From NCBI RefSeq assembly GCF_014836905.1, contig NZ_JACSPZ010000002.1, forward strand, positions 372,001 through 436,000: a DNA stretch of 64,000 nt. Direction: 5' to 3'. Source of the DNA: Solibacillus faecavium. GTDB lineage: Bacteria > Bacillota > Bacilli > Bacillales_A > Planococcaceae. Numbering within the stretch: position 1 is the first letter of the stretch; each line of letters starts with the position of its first letter. Shown piece after piece: positions 8,073 through 16,099 of this stretch. The notes beneath the pieces are model-generated. The model saw only the letters and a list, made by a program, of their open reading frames with translations, was not told where the DNA came from and did not search any database. A program made the position numbers and the translations under genes.

Positions 8073-9056
8073 TTATCTTTTAGGCTCAATGCTAGGTTTT
8101 CCAAATAGGTACCCTTGGAATAGTTGATAACCACATTGCTTTAACCATTCAAAATCTTCTCTGCTTTCAATTCCCTCTGCTAATGGTGTAGCGCTAACTT
8201 CAATTGCTTTTTCTAAGAACATTTGAGCAATTTTTTGTTTTTCGTGATCGGCACTTACACCTTGTACATACTTCATATCCAATTTCATATAATGAGGTTG
8301 AATATCTTTTAGCATTTCCAAAGTGCTGTAACCTTCACCGACATCATCTAAAGCATACTGGAAACCTTTTTCTTTATAGTAATTTAAAATAGACTTTAAA
8401 TGTTCTATGTCATCTACTTGCTCAGATTCAACTACTTCAAATACAAGTTGATTTGGATCAATTCCTAATGAATTAGCTAGTTTAACCGTTGACTGTAAGC
8501 AAAACTCAGGTGAGTAGATTGAAGTCGGAATAAAATTAATAAAAGTCTTTTTTTTCAAAATTGCTGAGTAGCTAACAGCGGCCATTCGACATAAACGATC
8601 TAAAGCATATAAACGTCCACGGCTTTTGGCGGCAGTAAAAACTTCATTTGGATAGATAAGGGTTCCATCTTCACGTGTAAATCGAGATAACACCTCATAT
8701 GCGTAAATTACCTCATTTGAATTGACAATAGGCTGCGAATAGCTAACAATGGATTTTCTATGTATTACCTCATCAATCCACTTCATGTCTAAAATGTTTT
8801 CTATTTCCTTAATAGGTTTCCAATCATTCTCCTCAAAACGAAAATAGAGATTTTCTATATCCATAAAGTGTTCACTAAAATCTAAAAGTTCTCTTACACT
8901 AGATTCATTAATGATTACCTGATTATCTTTGACTTTTATCATTAAATCTCTTCTTTGAAAGTGGTTGACTAATACAGGTATCATCGATAAATTTTTTGAT
9001 TCCTTTAACAAAATATCAAACTGTAATTCCAAAACCAAACAACTTTTACAAGGCAT
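8073..9056 (-). CDS. EAL-domain cyclic-di-GMP phosphodiesterase
   Basis: 327 residues from the ATG at 9056, chosen because AAGGGGA precedes it by 6 bases. The N-terminus starts MPCKSC and leads to a roughly 100-residue domain without assignment; the EAL domain follows. Catalytic features are present: YEVLSRF (E of the EAL motif), N in FINFIP, E in FEVVES, the DD pair in ALDDVGEG, K in MKLDMKYV, E in LAEGIES and the closing LFQGYLFGKP. It therefore probably hydrolyses c-di-GMP. The gene stands alone between two imperfect direct repeats, which suggests it was inserted next to the metallo-hydrolase gene. Confidence 0.87.
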   Translation of the reverse strand: MPCKSCLVLELQFDILLKESKNLSMIPVLVNHFQRRDLMIKVKDNQVIINESSVRELLDFSEHFMDIENLYFRFEENDWKPIKEIENILDMKWIDEVIHRKSIVSYSQPIVNSNEVIYAYEVLSRFTREDGTLIYPNEVFTAAKSRGRLYALDRLCRMAAVSYSAILKKKTFINFIPTSIYSPEFCLQSTVKLANSLGIDPNQLVFEVVESEQVDDIEHLKSILNYYKEKGFQYALDDVGEGYSTLEMLKDIQPHYMKLDMKYVQGVSADHEKQKIAQMFLEKAIEVSATPLAEGIESREDFEWLKQCGYQLFQGYLFGKPSIEPKR

Positions 9057-9250
9057 TATTATTCCCCTTACACACAATATTTTTTAGTTTCGTTACATTT
9101 AGTCGCTATTTGATTTCTATCATTCGGAATCCAGCGATCACTAAGCATGAAGGGACATCCTTTCGATAAACTCGTAACTGAAGTGGCATTTAAGTAATGT
9201 AAGGAATTCGCTAATCAAGCTCATTTCACCTCTCTGAAGCGGTAGTCACC

Positions 9251-9342
9251 CCCGCGTCCAGAATGTCCATTCACAGCTTCCCTCATCATAAAAACAAAAT
9301 AAATAAATTTTTAACGTTTTTTGTAATACTGAACCCCATCCT
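9251..9342. repeat. Direct repeat, copy 2 (EAL flank)
   Basis: Copy of 7882-7972. Here the repeat runs from a truncated tmRNA T-arm (GGACGCGG then divergence) into the stop codon and final codons of the intact MBL-fold gene. Confidence 0.75.
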
Positions 9343-10252
9343 GCTCCTCAATCTCAACCATCCCTTGATCCACTAAATAATCAAATTGCCCCAATGTCTC
9401 TGATAGCGTCAGGCCTAATTGCTGTTGATAAATACGTTCGAATAATTGCGTTGTCATTTCAAAGTTGGTTTGCGGCTTATCTAGTAGACCGTAGACTTTA
9501 AATGCACGTTGTCTTTGTTTTTCCAAACGCTCATCGATAAGTGGTTCAATTTGTGTTAGTTCCCCGCCGTGACCTGAGTACACTTTTGAAATTCCTAAGT
9601 TTTTCAGGCGTTTTAGTGATTCATTATACTGCAAGAGTGATTTAGGTCGTTCCATCGATAAATCAATTGGTGGCTCTACTAATGGATTGGAAGATGTGCG
9701 TTCCAATAGTAAATCTCCGCCGATACATTCTCTCGTTTGCTCATTAACGAAAATTAAATGGCTTTGCGCATGACCTGGTGTTTCGTATACTTTCATCCCT
9801 GGGTGGCCTGGCACTTCATCGCCTTCTTTTAAATAACCCGTCAATGGAATCGTGCCGAATAGCTCGATTTCCCCTTTTACGTGTAAGATTCGGTTTACAT
9901 ATTTATCAGGTACACCTTGCTCTTTTAATAGCTTTTTAAAAAACTGCTCGTGATACTGTAGAAATGATGGTTCTTTTTTCATCCAGTAATCGACATATTC
10001 ATGGCCTAACAATTCCGCACCTGGAAATGCATCGATCCACCCTGCATGATCCGGGTGATGATGAGTTAATACGACTTGTTCCACGTCTTTCAAATCATAA
10101 CCTGCACTGCGCAGACCCCATTTGATCGCTTCATACGCTTCTTCCGTTTTCGGTCCTGCATCGAATAAAGTAAGTGCATCTCCTTTTACTAGAAAAGCAT
10201 TTACATCTCCCACTGCATATGGTGTTGGTATAACAATTTTATGTACTTCCAT
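9311..10252 (-). CDS. MBL-fold metallo-hydrolase
   Basis: 313 residues. The metal-binding motif THHHPDHAG (HxHxDH), a downstream H in ETPGHAQSHL, D in CIGGDLL and H in YSGHGG are the five beta-lactamase-fold metal sites of the glyoxalase-II-like group. The C-terminus (about 240-313) forms a winged-helix-like extension as in LACTB2-type hydrolases. The substrate is unknown. AAGGGGAT lies 6 bases before the ATG. The 3' end is duplicated at 7941-8030. Confidence 0.88.
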   Translation of the reverse strand: MEVHKIVIPTPYAVGDVNAFLVKGDALTLFDAGPKTEEAYEAIKWGLRSAGYDLKDVEQVVLTHHHPDHAGWIDAFPGAELLGHEYVDYWMKKEPSFLQYHEQFFKKLLKEQGVPDKYVNRILHVKGEIELFGTIPLTGYLKEGDEVPGHPGMKVYETPGHAQSHLIFVNEQTRECIGGDLLLERTSSNPLVEPPIDLSMERPKSLLQYNESLKRLKNLGISKVYSGHGGELTQIEPLIDERLEKQRQRAFKVYGLLDKPQTNFEMTTQLFERIYQQQLGLTLSETLGQFDYLVDQGMVEIEEQDGVQYYKKR

Positions 10253-10334
10253 GTTTTAATCCCCTTTGGCTTGCTCGTTCTGAATGACTATTCATTTATT
10301 TTAACTCTTTTTTTCTAATTCGTCACGTTAAAGG

Positions 10335-10363
10335 TTGACAGTATTTCAATACACCACTATAAT
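10335..10363 (+). promoter_or_regulatory. SigA promoter of the proC T-box transcript
   Basis: TTGACA (10335-10340), exactly 17 bases, TATAAT (10358-10363): a perfect consensus vegetative promoter leading into the T-box leader. Confidence 0.9.
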
Positions 10364-10369
10364 TTTTGA

Positions 10370-10620
10370 TAATTCTAAATTTACAGGCAATGAGAAAGCC
10401 AAGTACATTATTTTAAGGTTTTAGAGAGTGCCGTCTTTGCTGAAATCGGCATAACCCGCTGAAATAATCGAACCTCCTTTTGAGCCGTTATGACAACATA
10501 ACCGTACCCTTTGCGATAAAAAGGCTGAAGCTGCACACATTATGTGTGAATAAAGGTGGTACCGCGGAAATCAATGCATTTTCGTCCTTACTGATTGTAG
10601 GGATGAAAATGCTTTTTTAT
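10370..10620 (+). ncRNA. T-box leader (tRNA-sensing riboswitch) of proC
   Basis: The T-box antiterminator sequence AAAGGTGGTACCGCGG lies at 10553-10567, and a terminator follows: GCATTTTCGTCC (10576-10587) with GGATGAAAATGC (10601-10612) and seven T. Stem I elements such as AGAGAGTG and the specifier region GAACCTCC (around 10468) precede. CCT would be a proline codon, in keeping with the downstream pyrroline-5-carboxylate reductase; specifier assignment is inference, since ACC or CTC also occur there. Uncharged tRNA-Pro would allow read-through into proC. Confidence 0.92.
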
Positions 10621-10682
10621 GTTCTTAAAACAAAAATCTTAACATTAACAGGAATCGGAATTAAAAATCGGAGGGATAGAAT

Positions 10683-11489
10683 ATGCAAAAGATTATATTT
10701 ATCGGCGCTGGGTCCATGGCAGAAGCGCTCATTCATGGGTGGATAAAAAAGAGTGTCGTTAACCCAAAGGCTTTGTTCATATCCAATCGGTCCAATAAAG
10801 AACGCTTACAGGAACTTGTTGAAGCCTATGATGTCAACCTAATGGGGGATACTTCGCAGTTGCACGATGCGGATCTGGTTATTTTAGCAATGAAGCCAAA
10901 AGATGCCCGCGCTGCAATGGAGGTAATTGCACCTCATTTAGGTACTGATACCGCGATTTTATCGGTACTGGCAGGTGTTAGCATTGAGACGATCGAGCAG
11001 TATCTTGGAAGCCGACCAATTGCCCGTGTCATGCCAAACACTTCCGCTACAATCGGGATGTCTGCTTCAGGTATTGCATTCAATAAACATGTAACAAAAG
11101 TTCAACATGCACTTTATATTCAAATGCTTGAAGCGGTTGGCACTGTCATTGAAGTCGAGGAGGAAAAACTCCATGCGGTAACAGCTCTATCCGGCAGTGG
11201 CCCTGCTTACTTATATTATTTAGTTGAAGCGTTTGAAAATGCCGGAGCTGAATTCGGTTTATCAAAGGAAGTCGTACGGGAGCTAATGGTTCAGACGATT
11301 GCAGGATCTGCGGAAATGCTGAAATCCGGTAATGTCGAGCCGCAAACACTGCGCAAAAAGGTAACGAGTCCAGGAGGAACGACAGAGGCTGGGATTAAAG
11401 CATTGGAATCCATGTCCTTTAACGAGACAATTGCAAACTGCGTCAGAAGCGCAGAAAACCGGTCCAGAGAACTGGCACGCGGGGAGTAA
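10683..11489 (+). CDS. proC: Pyrroline-5-carboxylate reductase
   Basis: 268 residues, standard length. N-terminal Rossmann motif IIFIGAGSMAEALI, the RVMPNTSATIG motif and the C-terminal ALSGSGPAYLYYLVEAF and KKVTSPGGTTEAGI signatures identify P5C reductase, the last step of proline synthesis (NADPH-dependent). GGAGGGATAGAAT precedes the ATG. It is controlled by the proline-type T-box upstream, so it is likely an anabolic isozyme. Bacillus species carry several paralogues (proG, proH, proI); which one this corresponds to cannot be decided here. Confidence 0.93.
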   Translation: MQKIIFIGAGSMAEALIHGWIKKSVVNPKALFISNRSNKERLQELVEAYDVNLMGDTSQLHDADLVILAMKPKDARAAMEVIAPHLGTDTAILSVLAGVSIETIEQYLGSRPIARVMPNTSATIGMSASGIAFNKHVTKVQHALYIQMLEAVGTVIEVEEEKLHAVTALSGSGPAYLYYLVEAFENAGAEFGLSKEVVRELMVQTIAGSAEMLKSGNVEPQTLRKKVTSPGGTTEAGIKALESMSFNETIANCVRSAENRSRELARGE

Positions 11490-11586
11490 AAAACTTAATT
11501 CGACCGTTTGATAAATCACATGCTAAACAAAATCGTATCGGAAATGGCAAGTAATATAATAACAAATGAAAATAGTATGTATGCAA

Positions 11587-11620
11587 AAGAGCTTGGGGTA
11601 TTTTTGCACCCAAGCTCTTC
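11587..11620. terminator. Terminator between convergent proC and SDR
   Basis: AAGAGCTTGGG pairs with CCCAAGCTCTT around an 11-base loop. The arrangement fits termination of both converging genes. Confidence 0.8.
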
Positions 11621-11635
11621 TATTAAGAAAATATA

Positions 11636-12457
11636 TTATCGTTGGGCTGCTTGTACTTTACGTAAGTTTGGCACTGTTCCCCCATCTACACGTAAATCGA
11701 TACCTGTAATGTAAGAAGCTGCATCGCTCAATAAGAATTCAACAGCCGTTGCAATTTCACGTGCTTCCCCTTCTCTTTTTAAAGGTGTAATCGCAAGTAA
11801 TTGTGCCATTTGCTCAGACTGCTTTGCCTCTTGGCGACCCATTGATGTATTGATCGTCCCTGGAGAAAGTGAATTAATACGTGCGCCTTTTTCACCCCAA
11901 TGCCAAGCCTGATCTTCAGCAATTACTTGTACAGCTAATTTAGAAAACGTATATGCCGCGCCAGAATTCCCTTGAGAAAATTGCTCTAGCGTTTCGACAG
12001 TATTTTCACCAAATGGATTGCGGATTACTTCCATATGAGGTCCTTGTGGGGGTACCATATAGCCACTCATAGATGAAATAATAACTGCAGATGTACCTTC
12101 AGTTGCTAGCGGATAAAATGCATTTAATACATTAATTGTTCCTGTTAGGTTAACATCTAAAATTTTCTTTGCATCACCCATAGTTGGAGAAATCCCTGCT
12201 GTATGTACTAAACCTTTTAATGTACCTAGTTGTTTCGTTTTTGCTGCTAAAGCATCTACATTTTCTTTAGAAGTAATATCAACTGTTTGATAATGAACGT
12301 CCGTAATCCCTTTTGTAGCTAACTCCTGTTTTGTTGCTTCTAAACGCTCCTCAGAAATATCTGCAAGTAATACTGTACCGTATTTCCCTACGAGTTCAGC
12401 AGTCGCTTTACCCATTCCACCAGAACCACCTGTAATCACATAAACTTGATTTGTCAT
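11636..12457 (-). CDS. Short-chain dehydrogenase/reductase (SDR)
   Basis: 273 residues. TGGSGGMGKA cofactor motif, SSMSG with the catalytic serine, AYTFSK (YxxxK) and a C-terminal DLRVDGG motif show a classical SDR. A 20-residue insertion between the serine and tyrosine motifs (GPHMEVIRNPFGE) is like 3-alpha-hydroxysteroid/carbonyl reductases. The start at 12457 has GGAGG 8 bases upstream; the longer frame would begin before that site. Divergent from a TetR-like regulator that probably represses it through the inverted repeat at 12518-12538. Confidence 0.87.
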   Translation of the reverse strand: MTNQVYVITGGSGGMGKATAELVGKYGTVLLADISEERLEATKQELATKGITDVHYQTVDITSKENVDALAAKTKQLGTLKGLVHTAGISPTMGDAKKILDVNLTGTINVLNAFYPLATEGTSAVIISSMSGYMVPPQGPHMEVIRNPFGENTVETLEQFSQGNSGAAYTFSKLAVQVIAEDQAWHWGEKGARINSLSPGTINTSMGRQEAKQSEQMAQLLAITPLKREGEAREIATAVEFLLSDAASYITGIDLRVDGGTVPNLRKVQAAQR

Positions 12458-12517
12458 TTGACATACCTCCAATATTTTTATAATTTAATTGTAACCGCAT
12501 TCATTAAATATAATTCA

Positions 12518-12538
12518 GACATTTTGAATGAAAATGTC
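12518..12538 (+). promoter_or_regulatory. Inverted repeat, probable operator of the divergent TetR regulator
   Basis: GACATTTT (12518-12525), five bases, AAAATGTC (12531-12538): perfect 8-bp arms. It lies just after a TATAAT (12509-12514) on the plus strand, so it covers the start of the regulator transcript; the divergent SDR promoter is within 60 bases. Confidence 0.65.
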
Positions 12539-12554
12539 CGAGGAGTTGTCACAT

Positions 12555-13061
12555 TTGAAATCATTAAAAAACGCGTTTCAGGAAGCTTATTTGCAACTCC
12601 TTCATCAACATCCACCTACCCAAGTATCAGTAAAACAAATTGTTCTAGTTGCTAATACATCACGCTCTTCCTTTTACACTCATTTCGCCAATCGAGAGCA
12701 GCTCCATTTGTATGTAAAACAGCAGATTCACAGGGAATTTTTCATGCATTATGAAATAAAAAATCCTCATGAATTCAGTAGTACAACTACGCTCAACCTG
12801 TGTCAACACATTATTAAATACCGCTCTTATTATCAACATGCATTGCAAAATACACTCGATTTTCATCATCTTGCCATTGAACTGAGCAACTATTTAATGT
12901 ACGTTTATAACGATTTAGATTATGCCATTTTTGCAAGTTTCGGCACAATTGGCTTCTTAAAAAATTGGGTAGAACATGACTTCCTCATTAGTCCAAGTGA
13001 AGCTGCCGAAAAATTAATGAAAATCGGTTTCACAAATTGGGCTTCAAAAGTAAATATTTAA
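12555..13061 (+). CDS. TetR-family regulator (TTG start)
   Basis: N-terminal helix-turn-helix FQEAYLQLLHQHPPTQVSVKQ / ANTSRSSFYTHFANREQL is TetR-like, with the FYTHF recognition-helix mark; the C-terminal half resembles the short TetR_C type. The reading frame is open from an ATG at 12528, but that ATG lies inside the operator-like inverted repeat and lacks a ribosome site; GAGGAG sits 9 bases before the TTG at 12555, which I take as the start (168 residues). Divergent from the SDR gene, which it probably controls. Confidence 0.8.
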   Translation: MKSLKNAFQEAYLQLLHQHPPTQVSVKQIVLVANTSRSSFYTHFANREQLHLYVKQQIHREFFMHYEIKNPHEFSSTTTLNLCQHIIKYRSYYQHALQNTLDFHHLAIELSNYLMYVYNDLDYAIFASFGTIGFLKNWVEHDFLISPSEAAEKLMKIGFTNWASKVNI

Positions 13062-13094
13062 TAGATTGACTCACCAGTTTAAGCTAAATATTAA

Positions 13095-13126
13095 AAACAC
13101 TCAGTTTAAATAATGACTGAGTGTTT
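13095..13126. terminator. Terminator hairpin
   Basis: AAACACTCAGT pairs with ACTGAGTGTTT around a 10-base loop, 35 bases after the TetR gene stop and before the convergent small membrane gene. Confidence 0.8.
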
Positions 13127-13180
13127 AGAAATATGATTAATAATTTAATTGTTTTCATTCCTTATGCGAACCGGAACCTT

Positions 13181-13414
13181 TTACAACATTCCATTCTTAA
13201 TTCGCTTCACAATACTAAATGTCGTATACAAAGAAATCGGACCTAGTACTGCGGCTATAATCAGCCACATAGTTAAACTATCTGTTGCCTTTAACATATC
13301 TAGGTTGGTACGTATGTAGACGACTACTCCAAATAATAAAATATAGCTCATGACATTTGGAAAAATAACTAGCAATCGTAATAGTTTCGGTGAAATTGTC
13401 GGTTGCTGCATCAT
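13181..13414 (-). CDS. Small two-helix membrane protein
   Basis: 77 residues with two hydrophobic segments (about 15-34 and 48-66) separated by a short polar loop and a lysine/arginine-rich C-terminus (KRIKNG). Not recognised. GGGGGA precedes an ATGATG pair; the second ATG (13411) is also possible. Separated from rnz by a terminator, so it has its own promoter. Confidence 0.6.
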   Translation of the reverse strand: MMQQPTISPKLLRLLVIFPNVMSYILLFGVVVYIRTNLDMLKATDSLTMWLIIAAVLGPISLYTTFSIVKRIKNGML

Positions 13415-13482
13415 TCATCCCCCTTTTCTCCATTATAGCGAAAACTTTCTGCAAATGACTATATTTTTCTTAAATAAGTAAA

Positions 13483-13522
13483 GAGGGGTATAGTAAATAT
13501 TCTAGCATTTACTATACTCCTC
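13483..13522 (-). terminator. Terminator of rnz
   Basis: A 15-16 bp stem (GAGGGGTATAGTAAAT with ATTTACTATACTCCTC) lies just after the rnz stop; on the minus strand it is followed by CTTTACTTATTT. Confidence 0.7.
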
Positions 13523-13535
13523 AATTTAAATTCGC

Positions 13536-14477
13536 TTATTCAATTTCAATCAATTCATTTTTCCGCCACTCATATTGGCTAAAATCATTCGTTAAATAGC
13601 TGTTTTCGAAAATCGCTTTAGCTTCTTCCAAAAACGGGATTAAATCATGTTTCAGGAAACGGGCGCTTATATGATTCAACAGCAGATGTTTTGCTTGTGC
13701 CTGTTTCGCAATTTGAGCTGCTTCTGTATTTGTCGCATGTCCATACTGGGCCGCAAGTTCGATTGTCGAATGGTCAAATGTTGCTTCATGTATCATAACA
13801 TCCGCATTCTGTGCTAACTGGATACTGTTTTCGCAATACTTTGTATCCCCTAAAATCGCCACGGTAAATCCTGGCTGTGGGGGTGACGTCACATCACTGC
13901 TTTCCACAATCGTTCCATCCTCTAATTGTACAGAATGACCTGCTTTTAATCTTCCTAATAACGGTCCTTTTGGTACACCATACGCTAACGCCTTTTCAAT
14001 TAACAGCTCGCCCTGCATTGGCTTTTGTTCAATCCGGTAGCCGAAGCATGGAACGACGTGCTGAAGCGGCATCGCATAGACAATAAACTTCTCATCTTCA
14101 AATACGATTCCCTCTGTTACTTCTACAAATTCGATTGGATAGGTTAAATGAGTTTTCGATAATTGTAATGTTTGTTCAATCCATTGTTTTAAACCAACTG
14201 GCCCGTAAATCGTTAATACACTCTCCCCACCTAAAAAGGATCGGGAACTTAAAAAACCAGGCAGTCCAAATATATGGTCACCGTGTAAATGCGTAATGAA
14301 GATTTTATCAATTTTCCGCGGTTTAATTGATGTATGCAAAATTTGGTGCTGTGTCGCTTCCCCACAGTCAAACAACCAAATTGATCCTCGTTCTTCCAAA
14401 AGTTTGAATGCAATGGAACTCGTATTGCGTTCTTTTGACGGCATTCCTGCACCAGTACCTAAAAACTGTATTTGCAT
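13536..14477 (-). CDS. rnz: Ribonuclease Z (tRNA 3' endonuclease)
   Basis: 313 residues from the ATG at 14477, which has AGGAGG 7 bases before it. FLGTGAGMPSKERN at the start, THLHGDHIFGLPGF (HxHxDH metal motif) and the exosite-bearing segment are typical of long-arm RNase Z; later ILGDTKYC and HEATF complete the metal sites. It cleaves the 3' trailer from CCA-less tRNA precursors as a zinc-dependent dimer in the cytosol. Monocistronic. Confidence 0.93.
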   Translation of the reverse strand: MQIQFLGTGAGMPSKERNTSSIAFKLLEERGSIWLFDCGEATQHQILHTSIKPRKIDKIFITHLHGDHIFGLPGFLSSRSFLGGESVLTIYGPVGLKQWIEQTLQLSKTHLTYPIEFVEVTEGIVFEDEKFIVYAMPLQHVVPCFGYRIEQKPMQGELLIEKALAYGVPKGPLLGRLKAGHSVQLEDGTIVESSDVTSPPQPGFTVAILGDTKYCENSIQLAQNADVMIHEATFDHSTIELAAQYGHATNTEAAQIAKQAQAKHLLLNHISARFLKHDLIPFLEEAKAIFENSYLTNDFSQYEWRKNELIEIE

Positions 14478-14614
14478 GTCATTTCCTCCTAACACGAGTA
14501 TAGTTTGCCTCATGTAGAAGCTTTTACTATCGTTGTTTTAATTATAGGTTGCAAATAAATTTATGCAAAGGATAAATTGGCGTCGCTAATAGATCAATCG
14601 AGCGTGCGGCAATA

Positions 14615-14803
14615 GAGGTAAAAATTCCGCTTATTTTGAAAATCACTAAAAAATCCGGCTAAATAGAGGGAGAATTTCCGCTTATTTCACTAAAAAGCAG
14701 CAAAATATCAGGGTTCACAGGCATATAAGCGGAATTTTTACCCTTATTTTCATGAAAATCTAAGAAATTCATATAATAAACGGAATTTCTCCGCTTATTA
14801 ATT
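14615..14803. repeat. Modular intergenic repeat, family A
   Basis: Four to five variants of the word AATTCCGCTTATTT occur in both orientations (for example near 14620, 14668, 14731 and 14780), often preceded by GGTAAA or GGGAGA. Related words occur at 57301-57485. There is no ORF; the rest of the 14478-14828 gap shows nothing else. Confidence 0.6.
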
Positions 14804-14828
14804 GGGTACTCCCCCTTTCTCTCTCTCG

Positions 14829-15290
14829 TCAATCATTTTTAAATTCTATATCTTTCGGTATTTTCAAAAACAAAATTCCTTCCTCCCAACTGTATAATTC
14901 TAATTTGAGAGTAGTGCCTAGGTTACCGGCGAATTGATTTTTAGTGAAAATCTCTTCAATACGTATCAGTTTTCCGTTCGATTTATAATAAGGTATTGAC
15001 TTTTGATAATGCCAACCTCTATCTGAGAGTGAATTAGATATATTATTGCCAAAATAGAAAGCACCCTTACTAACATACCAATCAAAATCATTTTCAGTAG
15101 CGATTTTCATAAACTCGCGCTCAGAACCCTCTTCCTCTACAATACGAATAACCTCTTTTGCAGTGAGTGAATCGATCGGTGGAGATGGATAATGCCAGTA
15201 GTTACTGAAAAAGATCCAAATAAAAATTAATATGCCAATAGCTAAAATAAATGCTTTTCTATCCTCAATTATTTTTATTTTCTTTTGCAA
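14829..15290 (-). CDS. Hypothetical membrane-anchored protein
   Basis: No family recognised. One transmembrane segment (AFILAIGILIFIWIFFS) close to the N-terminus is followed by a mostly polar extracytoplasmic domain of about 110 residues. The frame extends to a TTG at 15323, but GGAGG is placed 8 bases before the in-frame TTG at 15290, so the shorter 153-residue form is preferred. It lies alone between the repeat region and the mhq operon. Confidence 0.6.
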   Translation of the reverse strand: MQKKIKIIEDRKAFILAIGILIFIWIFFSNYWHYPSPPIDSLTAKEVIRIVEEEGSEREFMKIATENDFDWYVSKGAFYFGNNISNSLSDRGWHYQKSIPYYKSNGKLIRIEEIFTKNQFAGNLGTTLKLELYSWEEGILFLKIPKDIEFKND

Positions 15291-15425
15291 TATTTCATCC
15301 TCCAGTTCTGGATAAATTTCCAACCTATTTATATAAACATTATAACTACCAAATTATGTAATTAAAATACATTTTATTATTGAGCTAACAATGTCATAAA
15401 CAATCTCATTGTCCACACACTAAAA

Positions 15426-15460
15426 AACCTTTCCTGAAAATTATTTCAGAAAAGGTCCAT
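15426..15460 (-). terminator. Terminator of the mhq operon
   Basis: ACCTTTCCTGAAA pairs with TTTCAGAAAAGGT (one mismatch). It lies directly after the mhqD stop; on the minus strand the stem is followed by TTTTTTAG. Confidence 0.75.
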
Positions 15461-15464
15461 TTTT

Positions 15465-16070
15465 TTATGAAAATGTCGCTTCATACCAAGCTTTCGCCTT
15501 TTGTACTTCACCCATCGTAAGCTGATGCCCGTTTGATTCCCATTCCAACGTCACCTTTGCACCTGCCCCCAACAAATAACGTTCTAAATCGGTTGCTTCC
15601 TGCTGTGGGCAAATTGGGTCATTAACACCAGCTGCGATAAAGACAGCTGTCCCTCCCTGTTTGGCAACCGTCGTTTCACGGTTTGGCACCATTGGATGAT
15701 GCAGTATCGCACCTTTTAATGCATTTTCATATTCAAATAACAAGTTAGCAGCAATATTGGCACCGTTTGAATAACCGATTGCAATGATATTGTTGCGATC
15801 AAACTCGTATTCTACCGCTTTGTCATCTAAAAATTCATAGAGTTCCTTCGTACGCAGTGCTAAATCTTCCATATCAAAAACACCTTCTGCTAAACGGCGG
15901 AAAAATCGTGGCATTCCCTGTTCCAGCACATTGCCTCGTACACTTAAAACTGATGCTTCCGGATCAATGATTTCTGCCAGTGCAAGTAGGCTGTTTTCAT
16001 CTCCTCCTGTGCCGTGCAACAGTAACAATACAGGCTTATCACTTTTTCCTTTATTAAAAATATAGTTCAT
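15465..16070 (-). CDS. mhqD: Carboxylesterase MhqD (hydroquinone/quinone resistance)
   Basis: 201 residues of the phospholipase/carboxylesterase alpha/beta-hydrolase family. LLLLHGTGGDENSLL (oxyanion loop), the nucleophile motif GYSNGANIAA, ILHHPMVP, the acid in AAGVNDPICP and histidine in SNGHQLT complete the Ser-Asp-His triad; the wording matches MhqD of B. subtilis closely. The start at 16070 fits the GGAG spacing; the ATG at 16076 is too close. Last gene of mhqR-mhqO-mhqD, induced by quinones and azo compounds. Confidence 0.88.
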   Translation of the reverse strand: MNYIFNKGKSDKPVLLLLHGTGGDENSLLALAEIIDPEASVLSVRGNVLEQGMPRFFRRLAEGVFDMEDLALRTKELYEFLDDKAVEYEFDRNNIIAIGYSNGANIAANLLFEYENALKGAILHHPMVPNRETTVAKQGGTAVFIAAGVNDPICPQQEATDLERYLLGAGAKVTLEWESNGHQLTMGEVQKAKAWYEATFS

Positions 16071-16099
16071 AGTCATTCTCCGTTCTTATATAGTAGAAA

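Noticed and set aside
10480-10746. 88-codon plus-strand ORF upstream of proC
   Set aside because: It runs through the T-box antiterminator and terminator and has no ribosome site.
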